Of a DNA stretch of 64,000 bases, positions 19,853 through 30,829 are shown piece after piece. The notes beneath the pieces were generated by a model that worked only from the letters and a program-made list of their open reading frames with translations, was not told where the DNA came from and did no database searches. The DNA is taken from positions 124,001 to 188,000 of the forward strand of contig NZ_JACJUG010000005.1 in NCBI RefSeq assembly GCF_014174515.1, given 5' to 3'. This stretch comes from Mitsuaria sp. WAJ17. GTDB lineage: Bacteria > Pseudomonadota > Gammaproteobacteria > Burkholderiales > Burkholderiaceae_C. Within the stretch, counting starts at the first letter, position 1; each line of letters begins with the position of its first letter. Both the position numbers and the translations under genes were made by a program.

Positions 19853-20491
19853 TCATCCTCCAATGGTGAAGCGCCACAGCGCCAACACCACGAGGGTACA
19901 TCCAGCGGCGACGAAATCATCCAGCAGGATGCCCAATCCCTGGCGCCAGGTGATGGGCTCGCCAGGCTTGCCCTTGAACAGGCCGTCCGCCCATCGCACG
20001 GGGCCGGGCTTGGCCGCGTCGAAATAGCGGAAGAGCCCGAAGGCCAGCAGTTGGCCGCCAAAGCCCACGGGCATCACCAGGCACAGGATCAGCCAGAAGG
20101 CCAGGATCTCGTCCCAGACAATGGCCCCCGGATCCGCCACGCCCAGGTGCTGGGCGGTGCGCGTGCAGGCCCAGACACCCACCAGCGTCCCCACGCCAAC
20201 CAGCAGCAGCCATTGCAGCTCCGCCAGATGGGGCTGCAGCAGCGCAAAGCTCAGCCAGGCCCACAGCGTGCCCACGGTGCCCGGCGCCACCGGCGAGAGG
20301 CCGCTGCCGAAGCCCAGGGCGATCCAGCGGGCCGGGTGACGCAGCATGAAGCCGGCCGTGGGGCGGCGCGGCGCCGTCCGGGTGGGCGCCGCCCGGCTGG
20401 GCGTTGCGTCGGCCATGTGCACGTCGTCCGGACGCAGGGGTGCGCCGATGTCGTCCGATGGTTCGGGGGTCAGGTCTTGCGGCTCGCTCAT
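19853..20491 (-). CDS. pgpA: Phosphatidylglycerophosphatase A
   Basis: A 212-residue membrane phosphatase making phosphatidylglycerol. After a variable 45-residue N-terminal tail the PgpA domain begins at HPARWIALGFGSGLSPVAPGTVGTL, the family signature. The motif VWDEILAFWLIL contains the conserved acidic residues, and several membrane helices follow. The ATG at 20491 overlaps thiL; a TTG six bases upstream is unlikely. The first codons (MSEPQDLTP) contain an exact copy of the dispersed 14-base repeat, so the repeat is part of the coding sequence here. Confidence 0.93.
   Translation of the reverse strand: MSEPQDLTPEPSDDIGAPLRPDDVHMADATPSRAAPTRTAPRRPTAGFMLRHPARWIALGFGSGLSPVAPGTVGTLWAWLSFALLQPHLAELQWLLLVGVGTLVGVWACTRTAQHLGVADPGAIVWDEILAFWLILCLVMPVGFGGQLLAFGLFRYFDAAKPGPVRWADGLFKGKPGEPITWRQGLGILLDDFVAAGCTLVVLALWRFTIGG
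20467..20480 (+). repeat. Dispersed 14-base repeat, copy 3
   Basis: Exact copy within the first codons of pgpA (PQDLTP); two further G precede it. Confidence 0.8.
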
Positions 20492-20493
20492 GC

Positions 20494-21468
20494 TCAACTC
20501 TTGAAATGGTCGAAGGATGCGAAGCGGCTGCTCATCAGGGCCCCCGCGGCGTCCACCAGACGCAGCCCCAGCTCGGCGCCGATGCGGCCCACGCAGCTCA
20601 CCGGCGTGCCCGCACGGGCCGCGGCGTCCCGCACGGCCTGGTGTCGATCGGCCGGTGCGGTGAAGACCAGCTCGTAGTCATCGCCCCCGGACAACAGGCA
20701 TTCCTGCTGCAGAGCCGGGGCTTGCGCAGCCAGGATGGCGCTTCGCGGCAAGGCATCGAAAGACAGCTCGGCGCCCACGCCAGACGCCTTGAGCACATGG
20801 CCGAGATCCCCGACCAGGCCGTCCGACACATCGACGGCACTGCTGGCGATACCGCGCAGGGCCTGCCCGAGGCCCAGGCGGGGCTGCGGCAGTTCCATGG
20901 CGCGGCGCACCTGGGCAAACTGATCGCCGGGCAACTCGACCGTGCCGCGAAACACCTCCAGAGCCAGGCGCGCGTCGCCCAGGGTGCCGCTGATCCACAG
21001 TTCGTCGCCGGGTCTGGCGCCGCTGCGCAGCAAGACCTGCCCCTGCGGCGCCTCGCCCATCACGGTGATGCACACGTTCAGCGGGCCTGCCGTGGTGTCG
21101 CCGCCGGCCAGGGCGATGCCGTGAGCGTCGGCCAGGGTGAAGAGGCCGCGGGCAAACCCTTCCAGGAACCTTGCGTCGGCGCGAGGCAGGGCCAGGGCGA
21201 GGAAGAAGGCCCGCGGTGTGGCGCCGCAGGCGGCCAGATCGCTGAGGTTGACGGCCAGGGCCTTGTGCCCCAGGCGCTCAGGATCGACGGTGGAGAGGAA
21301 GTGCCGGCCCTCGACCAGCATGTCCGTCGATACCAGCCACTGCCACCCTGGCGTGGGCGCCAGCACGGCGCAGTCATCGCCAATGCCCTTGACCACGGCC
21401 GGCGCGGATCGATCGCTGCGATCGAAGAAGCGGCGGATCAGCTCAAATTCACCCAGGCTTGCACTCAT
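20494..21468 (-). CDS. thiL: Thiamine-monophosphate kinase
   Basis: A 324-residue ThiL that phosphorylates thiamine monophosphate to the active cofactor. Motifs are GIGDDCAVL (Mg/ATP binding), VNLSDLAACGATPRAFFLALALP, AGGDTTAGP, VDVSDGLVGDLGH and SGGDDYELVF near the C-terminus. The length matches the family (E. coli 325). It is first of the coupled set thiL-pgpA-pncC-dehydrogenase. No TPP riboswitch was recognised upstream. Confidence 0.96.
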   Translation of the reverse strand: MSASLGEFELIRRFFDRSDRSAPAVVKGIGDDCAVLAPTPGWQWLVSTDMLVEGRHFLSTVDPERLGHKALAVNLSDLAACGATPRAFFLALALPRADARFLEGFARGLFTLADAHGIALAGGDTTAGPLNVCITVMGEAPQGQVLLRSGARPGDELWISGTLGDARLALEVFRGTVELPGDQFAQVRRAMELPQPRLGLGQALRGIASSAVDVSDGLVGDLGHVLKASGVGAELSFDALPRSAILAAQAPALQQECLLSGGDDYELVFTAPADRHQAVRDAAARAGTPVSCVGRIGAELGLRLVDAAGALMSSRFASFDHFKS

Positions 21469-21497
21469 GCGGCGATTGTCGCCGGGCGGCGGAGAGC

Positions 21498-22145
21498 TCA
21501 GGCCGCGCCGGGCTCACGCAGGAGGTTGGACAGCTCGACGGCAGACTTCACCTCCATCTTGTCGAAGACCCGCGCGCGGTGCACTTCCACCGTCCGCACG
21601 CTGATGTGGAGCTGGTCGGCGATCAGCTTGTTGGGCAGGCCGCGCACGATCAGCTGCATCACCTCCCGCTCGCGCTCGGTCAGCTCATGCACGCGCTGCT
21701 GCAACAGGCGGTCGCGGTCGCGCAGGGCGATGGCCTCGCCGCTCTGCGCCAGGGCCTGCAGCACGCGATCGACAAGCGCATTGTCGGAGAAGGGCTTCTC
21801 GACGAAGTCGTAGGCGCCGCGCTTGAGGGCATCGACCGCGCTGGGCACATCGCCATGGCCGGTGAGGAAGATCACCGGCAGGCGCCGCAGCAGGCCGCGC
21901 TCGATCAGGCGCTCAAACAGGGCCAGACCGCTCAGGCCCGGCATGCGCACGTCCAGCAGCAGGCAGCTGGGGCAGTTGGGCCAGCGGGCTCCGCCCTCCG
22001 GCAGTCCGTCCAGGAAATCCAGGAAGGCCTCGGCGCTGGCAAAGCCCTCGAAGAGCTGGCGCCGCGAGCGCAGCAGCCAGCCCAGCGCGTCGCGCACAAC
22101 CTCCTCGTCATCGACGATGTAGACCATGGGCAGGCTGGAGGACAT
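21498..22145 (-). CDS. FixJ/TtrR-type two-component response regulator
   Basis: A 215-residue regulator with an N-terminal receiver domain (phospho-acceptor D65 in LLLDVRMPGLSG, acidic pair at VDDEE, conserved Lys in FVEKPFSD) and a C-terminal LuxR-type helix-turn-helix (LTEREREVMQLIVRGLPNK to VRTVEVHRARVFDKM). The ATG at 22145 begins just before the receiver; ATG 22127 is an alternative. It follows its kinase by 37 bases. The target genes are unknown. Confidence 0.92.
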   Translation of the reverse strand: MSSSLPMVYIVDDEEVVRDALGWLLRSRRQLFEGFASAEAFLDFLDGLPEGGARWPNCPSCLLLDVRMPGLSGLALFERLIERGLLRRLPVIFLTGHGDVPSAVDALKRGAYDFVEKPFSDNALVDRVLQALAQSGEAIALRDRDRLLQQRVHELTEREREVMQLIVRGLPNKLIADQLHISVRTVEVHRARVFDKMEVKSAVELSNLLREPGAA

Positions 22146-22182
22146 GGGCAGGCTCCTTGTCGACAGTCCGGATGTTATGCGC

Positions 22183-24258
22183 TCAGGTGGCCGGGTCCAC
22201 CGGCAGCGTGAAGCGGAACACGCAGCCGCGCCGCGCCTCCTCCTCGCCCAGGTTCTCGAAGTCCATGGCGCCGCCATGCTGCTCGATGACCGTGCGGCAC
22301 AGGCTCAGCCCCAGGCCCATGCCCTCGCTGCGCGTGGTGAAGAAGGGCGTGAAGAGCTGGCGGGCCACCCCCTCGGGAATGCCGGGACCGCGGTCCTGCA
22401 CAGAGATCATCACCCAGCGGCCCTGCAAGCTGGCGCCCAGGGTCAGCACGCGCTCGCCCAGCGCCGTGTGAGCCTCCATGGCTTGGATGCCGTTGCGGCT
22501 GAGGTTGAGCAGCACCTGTTCGACCATGGTGCGGTCGCAGCGCAGGGCGGGCAGGCCTTCGGGCAGCGCGACCTCGATGCGCGTGCCGCTCTTGCGGGCC
22601 TGCAGCCTGACCAGGGGCAGCACGGCGTCAAACAGCTGCGCCACGGCGATGGACTCGCGCGCCTGCTCGCGCCGCCGCACGAAGTCATGCACGCTCTTGA
22701 TCACGCGGCCGGCGCGTTCGGCCTGCTCGGCGATTCGGGACACGGCCTGGCGCACCATGTCAGGCGTCTGCGGATCCGAGGCCTCCAGGCGCAGCAGATT
22801 CAGCGAGGCCGTGGCATAGCTGGCGATGGCCGAGAGCGGCTGGTTGAGCTCATGGCTCAGCAGAGAGGCCATCTCGCCCACCGTCGCGAGCCGGGCCGTG
22901 GCCTGCAGGCGCTCCTGCTGCTGGCGCGAGAGTTCCTCGATGCGGCGCTGCTCGCTGATGTCCAGGGCCGCGCTCATCCAGCCGGTCTGCTGGCCCTGGG
23001 CGTCCAGCAGGGGGGCCTCGAAGATCATCACCGGGAAGCGCTCGCCGCTGCGGCGCATAAAGACGGTCTCGAAGCCCTGGCGCGGGTCCTGGCCGCCGGG
23101 CACGGGCTCGTCCGCCTGCCAGCGGGCGCTGCGTTCGCGGTGGCGGCGCCGGTATTCCTCGACGAACTCGGGCGGCCAATAGGGCGGCGCGCTCTGCTCG
23201 CTCTCGCCGCCGGTGGCCAGGATCTCCTCGGCGCTGAAGCCCACCATCTGGCAGAAGGCCGGGTTGACGTAGCTCACGCGGCCGTCCATGTCGCGGGCCC
23301 GCAGGCCGGTGATCAGGGAGTTCTCCATGGCCTTGCGCAAGGCCAGGGCTTCGGCCAGGGCGCGCTCGGCAGTGGCACGGCGGCGCACATCGCGGGCCAG
23401 CAGGATCACCACGCCGAACAGCGCCAGGGACAAGCCCAGCACCAGGGAAGTCATCAGGTTCGGGATCAGCTTGGGGCTGCCCGCCGCGCTGTCCACGCGC
23501 AGCTGCAGCGTGAGGCCTGGCAGGTCCAGCACGCGCTCGGCGCGGAAGTGGCCGGCGCCGCGAACCAGGCCGGCGCGGGCCAGGCGGGTGCCGTCGCCCT
23601 CGACGAAGCTGACTTCATGGCGGCGCGCCTGCTCGGCCGTGGAGGCCTCCTCCAGCCACTGGTGCAGGCCCACGGTCGCGACCAGGTAGCCCTCGGTGAG
23701 GCCGGCCTGCAGGCGGGGCAGACAGAGGTCGATCACCTCCAGGCCGTCGCCACCGCCCAGGGGAACGAAATAGCTGCGCGAATACTGCGGCGAGCCCTGT
23801 CGCACTGCGGCCGTGCAGGCCAGCTCGGTCTCCATCTGCAGCTCGGTGCGGGCCAGACGCGCGAACACGGGACCGCCGAAGGGCGATTCCACGGCGCGCT
23901 GCACCTGGCGCCGGGCGTTCCGCCACTCCAGGCGCAGCAGCGGCCGGGAGGCGCGCATCAGCCGGGCGGCCTCGGCCTGCCAGGTCATGGCGCCCTCCTC
24001 CCACATCAGGGCCTGCACGTCCTGCATCTGGTGCGAACCCAGCTGCTGCAGCCGGCCCACCAGCTCCAGCGCCAGGGCATCGACCTGGTCCTGAGCGCGC
24101 TGGGTCTCGTAGCTGAGGGTCAGGGCCAGCAGCAGGCTCTGCGCCACCAGCAGCAGGCCAACCAGGGTCGCCCAGAGCAGCCAGCGCCGGCCGCGGCGGT
24201 GCGGCAGGGCAGCGGCCGGAGGCGCTGAATCGGCTGGGGGCATGCGGAGATCATTCAT
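22183..24258 (-). CDS. Membrane PAS sensor histidine kinase
   Basis: A 691-residue kinase paired with the FixJ-type regulator. Helices near residues 23-46 and 265-285 flank a large periplasmic sensor. A PAS domain follows (NSLITGLRARDMDGRVSYVNPAFC), then HisKA with SLLSHELNQPLSAIASYA and an ATPase domain (LNLSRNGIQAM, DRGPGIPEG, GMGLGLSLCRTVIEQHGG). The architecture resembles DctB/TutC-type sensors of organic acids or aromatics, but the ligand cannot be read from sequence. The start is uncertain; ATG 24258 is chosen, with 24291 and 24243 as alternatives. It is divergent from maeB, which makes a carboxylate signal plausible but unproven. Confidence 0.88.
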   Translation of the reverse strand: MNDLRMPPADSAPPAAALPHRRGRRWLLWATLVGLLLVAQSLLLALTLSYETQRAQDQVDALALELVGRLQQLGSHQMQDVQALMWEEGAMTWQAEAARLMRASRPLLRLEWRNARRQVQRAVESPFGGPVFARLARTELQMETELACTAAVRQGSPQYSRSYFVPLGGGDGLEVIDLCLPRLQAGLTEGYLVATVGLHQWLEEASTAEQARRHEVSFVEGDGTRLARAGLVRGAGHFRAERVLDLPGLTLQLRVDSAAGSPKLIPNLMTSLVLGLSLALFGVVILLARDVRRRATAERALAEALALRKAMENSLITGLRARDMDGRVSYVNPAFCQMVGFSAEEILATGGESEQSAPPYWPPEFVEEYRRRHRERSARWQADEPVPGGQDPRQGFETVFMRRSGERFPVMIFEAPLLDAQGQQTGWMSAALDISEQRRIEELSRQQQERLQATARLATVGEMASLLSHELNQPLSAIASYATASLNLLRLEASDPQTPDMVRQAVSRIAEQAERAGRVIKSVHDFVRRREQARESIAVAQLFDAVLPLVRLQARKSGTRIEVALPEGLPALRCDRTMVEQVLLNLSRNGIQAMEAHTALGERVLTLGASLQGRWVMISVQDRGPGIPEGVARQLFTPFFTTRSEGMGLGLSLCRTVIEQHGGAMDFENLGEEEARRGCVFRFTLPVDPAT

Positions 24259-24434
24259 GGGGTCGGCCCAGTATTGCTGCTTGGGGCGCAATTCAGATGC
24301 GCAGTTTCGCGTACCCCGGCACGGCCATTCGGGTTCACACTAAAGCGTTCGAGCACCGGGGCCGCCCGCAGGCGCCGGCTGGGGCGCATGCCGATTCGGC
24401 ATGGCGGCGTCAGCTGGCGTCAGGACCCGGCTCC

Positions 24435-24440
24435 TACAAT
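24435..24440 (+). promoter_or_regulatory. maeB -10 element
   Basis: TACAAT followed by CGCCGCCC, the -10 plus GC-rich discriminator form shared with argS and the FAD reductase gene. It gives a leader of about 75 bases. Confidence 0.4.
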
Positions 24441-24523
24441 CGCCGCCCACCCCGGCTTGTCCGGACAGGCGCCAGGGCGTAAGGCCCAGCACCGGTTCCG
24501 GCCCTGAACGACGAGACCTGTCC

Positions 24524-26821
<2,298 letters not shown>

Positions 26822-26837
26822 GTTCGAGCCGGGAAGC

Positions 26838-26859
26838 CCCGGGCCCGGGAGGGCCCGGG
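26838..26859 (+). terminator. GC-rich hairpin after maeB
   Basis: A 9-bp perfect stem CCCGGGCCC / GGGCCCGGG with loop GGGA, 17 bases after the maeB stop. There is no T tract, so it is a weak or Rho-assisted terminator or an mRNA-stabilising 3' hairpin. Confidence 0.4.
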
Positions 26860-26925
26860 CAGGCATGCCAACAAGCCTGCAGTGATGCTGCGACGCGGTA
26901 AGTTCCAGGAGTCCGCCAACCGGAT

Positions 26926-26944
26926 TTGCACATTTTTTGTGCAA
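26926..26944. promoter_or_regulatory. Inverted repeat, possible operator
   Basis: TTGCACA-TTTTT-TGTGCAA, a perfect 7-bp dyad in the otherwise featureless 330-base gap between maeB and the RNase gene. It lies 170 bases upstream of the RNase promoter. The binding protein is unknown. Confidence 0.3.
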
Positions 26945-27095
26945 TCGTCCGTGTGAAACACGCGCTCTTCATAAAAGTTTGTGACGGCTCACTGAGCCCA
27001 AATTCTGGGCAAAAAGTGAGTATTTAAGCCCGCCATAAGCATGGTGTGCGCACACTCACATTGCCGCATTTCTAGGCATCGGCAAAAACCTCGGC

Positions 27096-27124
27096 TTGAG
27101 ATTTCCGGGGGGCTTCGGTACCAT
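27096..27124 (+). promoter_or_regulatory. Promoter of the RNase-barstar operon
   Basis: TTGAGA, exactly 17 bases, then TACCAT: the clearest two-box sigma-70 promoter in the window. A start near 27131 leaves about 20 bases to the GTG at 27152 and so supports that start codon. Confidence 0.55.
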
Positions 27125-27151
27125 CTTGCCTTCAGGATTCAGGGTAAACCC

Positions 27152-27586
27152 GTGTTTTTGCTCGATCGGTCAGGGCCTTGGCCCGCGTGGCAACAGTGGG
27201 GCAGCCGCCTTGCTGCTGCCGTCTCAGTCGCCGTGGTCTTGGCAACTGCGCCCAGTGCGCAGGCCAAGGAAAACGCCAGCACAACCGACGCAGCGAGCAG
27301 CACGGTGGCCTTGTCGGCCTTGCCGCGCGAAGCCCAGCAGACCCATCAGCTGATTCTTTCCGGGGGACCTTTCCCCTACGCGAAAGACGGCGTGGTCTTC
27401 GGCAATCGCGAGCGGCAGCTGCCGAAGAAGGCCCGCGGCTTCTACCACGAGTACACCGTCAAGACGCCCGGCGCTCGCAACCGGGGCGCCCGGCGAATCG
27501 TGTGCGGCGGCCAGCCCCCCAGCAATCCCGAGGTTTGCTATTACACCGAGGATCATTACGCGAGCTTTCGCAAGATCGTGAAATGA
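27152..27586 (+). CDS. Secreted guanyl-specific ribonuclease (RNase Sa/barnase-like)
   Basis: A 144-residue exported RNase. The signal peptide has hydrophobic LAAAVSVAVVLATAP and likely cleavage after AQA (about 37). The catalytic domain follows the Streptomyces RNase Sa pattern closely: DGVVFGNRERQLP, YHEYTVKTPGARNRGARRIV, then YYTEDHYASF. The expected catalytic residues are present: Glu in HEYTV, Arg in ARRIV and His in DHYASF. It cuts RNA after guanosine. The GTG at 27152 is chosen because it fits the promoter and signal peptide; a longer in-frame start at 27041 lies upstream of the promoter. The barstar gene 46 bases downstream protects the producer. Confidence 0.85.
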   Translation: MFLLDRSGPWPAWQQWGSRLAAAVSVAVVLATAPSAQAKENASTTDAASSTVALSALPREAQQTHQLILSGGPFPYAKDGVVFGNRERQLPKKARGFYHEYTVKTPGARNRGARRIVCGGQPPSNPEVCYYTEDHYASFRKIVK

Positions 27587-27632
27587 GCAGCGGCGCACCC
27601 AGTTCTGTGACCATTCTAGGAGGAACGTGACC

Positions 27633-28028
27633 ATGCTTTTGCAGACCGTCCGTCCCAATATCGTGCAGGCCATACGGGCCTACCGCGTAGAGGACTTGAT
27701 GCAGGCGGCCCAGGCGGCCGGCCAGCATTTCCTCTACGCCAACCTGACCGAGGCGGAGTCCAAGCAGGATGTGCTGGAAGGGATCGCGCAGTCCTTCCTC
27801 TTCCCTGCCCATTTCGGCAAGAACCTCGATGCGCTGTATGACTGCATGACCGACCTGGTCCACAAGTCGGGCGCGCAGCCGGGCTTTGTCGTGGTGCTGG
27901 AGCAGCTGCCGGACAATCTTCGCTTCGACCGCGAGTCCCGCGAGCAGTTGCTGGATGTGTTCCGCGATGCCGCCGACTACTGGGCGGATCGCAAGGTCCC
28001 CTTCCGGTGTTTCTATTCTTTTCAGTAG
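27633..28028 (+). CDS. Barstar family RNase inhibitor
   Basis: A 131-residue cytoplasmic protein with the barstar signature KQDVLEGIAQSFLFPAHFGKNLDALYDCMTDL split over residues about 45-76; the acidic helix residues in this segment block the RNase active site in barstar. The ATG at 27633 has AGGAGG nine bases before it; a GTG at 27627 is only three bases away from that site. It is co-transcribed with the secreted RNase as an immunity gene. The protein has about 40 residues more than Bacillus barstar, mainly N-terminal. The stop codon overlaps a large inverted repeat. Confidence 0.88.
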   Translation: MLLQTVRPNIVQAIRAYRVEDLMQAAQAAGQHFLYANLTEAESKQDVLEGIAQSFLFPAHFGKNLDALYDCMTDLVHKSGAQPGFVVVLEQLPDNLRFDRESREQLLDVFRDAADYWADRKVPFRCFYSFQ

Positions 28029-28063
28029 CCCGCTCCCAAGAAAACGGGTCATGGGAGCGGGCT
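28027..28063 (+). repeat. 12-bp perfect inverted repeat at the barstar stop codon
   Basis: AGCCCGCTCCCA (28027-28038) pairs with TGGGAGCGGGCT (28052-28063) around a 13-base loop. No T tract follows, so it is not a standard terminator. It begins inside the TAG stop. Confidence 0.6.
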
Positions 28064-28693
28064 GCTGAGGTGGCCCCGGTTGCTGAGAAGCCTGCAACGA
28101 AGAGCAGCAAGGCTGCTGCCAACGCCAATTTCGGCATGAACATGCCAATGATGAGCAGCGCCTTCGATACGGCCATGTGGCTGAGCGCGGCATGAGACCA
28201 CCCCCTACGGCCTGACGGCCCCTTGCAGGGCGCACCGGGCCAGAGGCCCGGTCCTTCGGCAGGCATAAACGCCAAGGCGTTTGTGTCCGGCCTCAGCCCC
28301 CTCAAGGGGGCACGCCCGGCGGCCCGGCAAAGCCGGATCAGCGGTATTCGCTGGGGGCGAAGCCCATCGGGTGATACCGGTAGGCTTCTTTGTTTCTGGG
28401 GTCGTTCGCATGGGGGCACTGGGCACCCCGCTCGGCCCAAAAGGCGGCGGCATGAAGGACTGCTCAGCAGCGGCTGCCGCCGGCGGTCAGTCCCGAGTCA
28501 TTCGCCTGCTCTCGGCCATTCGAGGTTTATCCAACACCTACCCTCAGGTCAGCGTGATGCACGGCCCTGGGCTGCGCGACGGGCAGGTGTCGGACAAACC
28601 TAAACTTTTGCTGCCAGTGGACACGCCGGAACAGAACGACGGCACCTTGCCCGAACCCGTCGTCACGCACGCCCTACGACGTGGTCAAGAAAA
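28064..28693. other. Intergenic region between barstar and ksgA
   Basis: About 630 bases without a supportable gene. Short open frames exist on both strands (for example 28007-28195 plus, ending MWLSAA) but lack ribosome binding sites or recognised relatives. It contains the hairpin cluster at 28234-28336. Confidence 0.5.
28234..28336. repeat. Cluster of four short perfect hairpins
   Basis: Four dyads in 103 bases: ACCGGGCC/GGCCCGGT (28234-28252), AAACGC/GCGTTT (28267-28282), GCCCCC/GGGGGC (28296-28311) and CCGGC/GCCGG (28324-28336). The layout resembles a mosaic intergenic repeat (REP/BIME style) or a structured RNA. No second copy is seen in this window. Confidence 0.45.
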
Positions 28694-28714
28694 AAGCCCG
28701 CTCATGGCGGGCTT
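28689..28714 (-). terminator. Rho-independent terminator after ksgA
   Basis: On the minus strand AAGCCCGC / GCGGGCTT with a 5-base loop runs into a T tract, two bases after the ksgA stop. It ends the lptD-surA-ksgA unit. Confidence 0.82.
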
Positions 28715-28716
28715 GA

Positions 28717-29478
28717 TCATTTCTGGAGCTGCTGCGCCAGGGCCACGAACTCGTGGACCGGTACTTCCTCGGCGCGGCGCTGGAGGTCGAAATGGCCCTG
28801 GAAGCCGCGCTGGGCGAGCCAGACGCCCAGGCTGTGGCGCAGGAGCTTGCGGCGCTGCGAGAAGGCGGCGGCGACCATCTGCTCGAGCAGGGTCGAGTCC
28901 AGCACCGGCGGCTGGGCCAGCGGAATCATGCGGACGATGGCGGAGTCCACGCGCGGGGGCGGGTCGAAGCACTCGGGCGGCACGTCCAGCACCGACTCGA
29001 TGTCATAGCGCCACTGCAGCATCACGGACAGCCGGCCGTAATCCTTGCTGCCAGGCGAGGCGGCCATGCGGTCCACGACTTCCTTCTGCAGCATGAAGTG
29101 GTGATCGACGACATGGTCCACGAAGCCCAGCAGGTGGAAGAGGATGGGCGTCGAGATGTTGTAGGGCAGATTGCCCACCACGCGCAGCTTCTTCCCTTTG
29201 GATGCGGCGATGGCCGCGAAGTCCACCTTCAGTACGTCGGACTCAATCACCTCCAGGTCGCCCCGCTTGCGCAAGCGGGCGGCGAGGTCGCGGTCCAGCT
29301 CGATCACGGTCAGCGGCTGGATGCGGGCCAGCAGCGGCAGGGTCATGGCGCCCAGGCCGGGGCCGATCTCCACCATGGCATCGCCGGGCTCCGGCGCGAT
29401 GGCGTCGATGATGGACTCGATCATCGCGCCATCGGTCAGGAAGTGCTGGCCAAAACGCTTGCGGGCGACGTGCTGCAT
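28717..29478 (-). CDS. ksgA: 16S rRNA (adenine 1518/1519-N6) dimethyltransferase
   Basis: A 253-residue RsmA/KsgA that dimethylates two adenines in helix 45 of 16S rRNA during 30S maturation. Motifs are [11 protein letters not shown], the SAM site [10 protein letters not shown], and [15 protein letters not shown], which contains the catalytic NLPY. The length is normal. It is last in lptD-surA-ksgA. In many proteobacteria pdxA lies between surA and ksgA, but here the gap is 13 bases with no pdxA. Confidence 0.96.
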   Translation of the reverse strand: MQHVARKRFGQHFLTDGAMIESIIDAIAPEPGDAMVEIGPGLGAMTLPLLARIQPLTVIELDRDLAARLRKRGDLEVIESDVLKVDFAAIAASKGKKLRVVGNLPYNISTPILFHLLGFVDHVVDHHFMLQKEVVDRMAASPGSKDYGRLSVMLQWRYDIESVLDVPPECFDPPPRVDSAIVRMIPLAQPPVLDSTLLEQMVAAAFSQRRKLLRHSLGVWLAQRGFQGHFDLQRRAEEVPVHEFVALAQQLQK

Positions 29479-29491
29479 CAGGCGCCTTCGC

Positions 29492-30829
29492 TCACTGCCA
29501 TTCGCGCATTTCGATGAAGGCGTTGGCGCGCAACTCCTTCAGCCAGTCCTTGTAGGCGTCCTCATAGCGGCGCTCGCGCAGAGCCACCTTGGCCTGCTCG
29601 CGCAGCTGCTTGGGCTCCAGTTCGACCTGGCGGCGCTCCAGCACCTGGATCATGTGCACGCCATAGCGGGACATCACCGGCCCGGAGATGCCCTTCAGCG
29701 GCAGCGCATTCATGGCCTCCTCAAACTCCGGCACAAAGTTGCCGGGGCTCACCCAGCCGAGGTCGCCGCCATTGGGGGCACTGCCGTCCTCGGAGTTGTC
29801 CCGGGCCACCTGCTCGAAGCTCAGCTGCCCGGCCTCAATGGCCCGCTTGAATTCCTGCAGACGGCGAGCCGCCACCTCAGCCGTCAGCTGCTGCGAGGGG
29901 CGCAGCAGCACGTGGCGCGAATGGGTCTGGGTAATGACGTTGGGATTGGCGGCGGCCTCGCGGGCCAGCAGCTTGATGATGTGGAAGCCCACCTCCGAGC
30001 GGATCAGGCGCGGATTCACCTGGCCGGGCTTGAGATCGCGCACGGCATCGACGAAGACGTCCGGCAGGCGTTCCGCCTGGCGCAGGCCCACCTCGCCGCC
30101 GCGGTCCTTGTTGGCATCCTCGGAGAACTCGCGTGCGATCTTGGCGAAGTCCTCGCCCGACTTGATGCGGGCCAACGCCGTCTCGGCCCGAGCCTTGCGC
30201 TCGGCCACCTGGGCCTCGCTGCCCTTCTCGGGGATGGGGACCAGGACCTGGGCGATGTTCAGCTGCGGGTTGCTGTCCGCCTTGGCCTGGCGCTCGTCCA
30301 GGTAGCGGTCGATGTCACCGTCAGTGATGCTGATGCGCTTCTGCACCTCGCGCTCGCGCACCCGCTCCATGAGCATCTGGTCGCGCAGGTTCTCGCGGAA
30401 GGTCTTGAAGTCCATGCCGTCGGCCTTCAGGCGTTCCTTCAGCTCGGCCATGGACAGCTTGTTCTGCGTCGCCACATTGGCCACCACGCGGTCCAGCTCG
30501 GGGTCCTCGACGCGCTGCCCTGTCTCGCGAGCCAGGGTCACCATGGCCCGCTCTTCGATCAGCGCATCCATGGCGGCCTTGCGCAGCTCGTCCATATTGG
30601 GGTTGGCCTCGCCTCGGCGGCGGGCTTCCTCGCGCGCGCGCTCGGCCCGCAGGGTGATCTCGCTGGCCGCCACGACGTCCTGGTTCACCACCACGGCGAT
30701 ATGGTCCCCGGGCTTGATGCGGCTGGCGCCGGACTGGGCTGCAGCCAGGGGCACCACACCGGCGTACAGGCCGGCGCAAAGGCCAGCGACAAGAATGGAG
30801 CGTAGGGACAGATCAGTCATAGATGCCAT
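29492..30829 (-). CDS. surA: Periplasmic chaperone/peptidyl-prolyl isomerase SurA
   Basis: A 445-residue exported chaperone for outer-membrane proteins. The signal peptide ends near PLAAAQ. The SurA N-terminal domain ([18 protein letters not shown]) precedes two parvulin domains, one around [13 protein letters not shown]...[14 protein letters not shown] and one around [11 protein letters not shown]...[18 protein letters not shown], then a C-terminal helix. The start is ATG 30829 or 30820; both overlap the end of lptD, so the genes are coupled. LptD itself is a SurA client, which fits the operon. Confidence 0.95.
   Translation of the reverse strand: MASMTDLSLRSILVAGLCAGLYAGVVPLAAAQSGASRIKPGDHIAVVVNQDVVAASEITLRAERAREEARRRGEANPNMDELRKAAMDALIEERAMVTLARETGQRVEDPELDRVVANVATQNKLSMAELKERLKADGMDFKTFRENLRDQMLMERVREREVQKRISITDGDIDRYLDERQAKADSNPQLNIAQVLVPIPEKGSEAQVAERKARAETALARIKSGEDFAKIAREFSEDANKDRGGEVGLRQAERLPDVFVDAVRDLKPGQVNPRLIRSEVGFHIIKLLAREAAANPNVITQTHSRHVLLRPSQQLTAEVAARRLQEFKRAIEAGQLSFEQVARDNSEDGSAPNGGDLGWVSPGNFVPEFEEAMNALPLKGISGPVMSRYGVHMIQVLERRQVELEPKQLREQAKVALRERRYEDAYKDWLKELRANAFIEMREWQ

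Noticed and set aside
26838..26859. Standard intrinsic terminator after maeB
   Set aside because: The stem is strong but no T tract follows, so it is listed only with low confidence.
28007..28195. Short frame ending MWLSAA after barstar
   Set aside because: It starts inside barstar, has no ribosome binding site and no recognised relatives; a hydrophobic frame on the other strand is equally possible.
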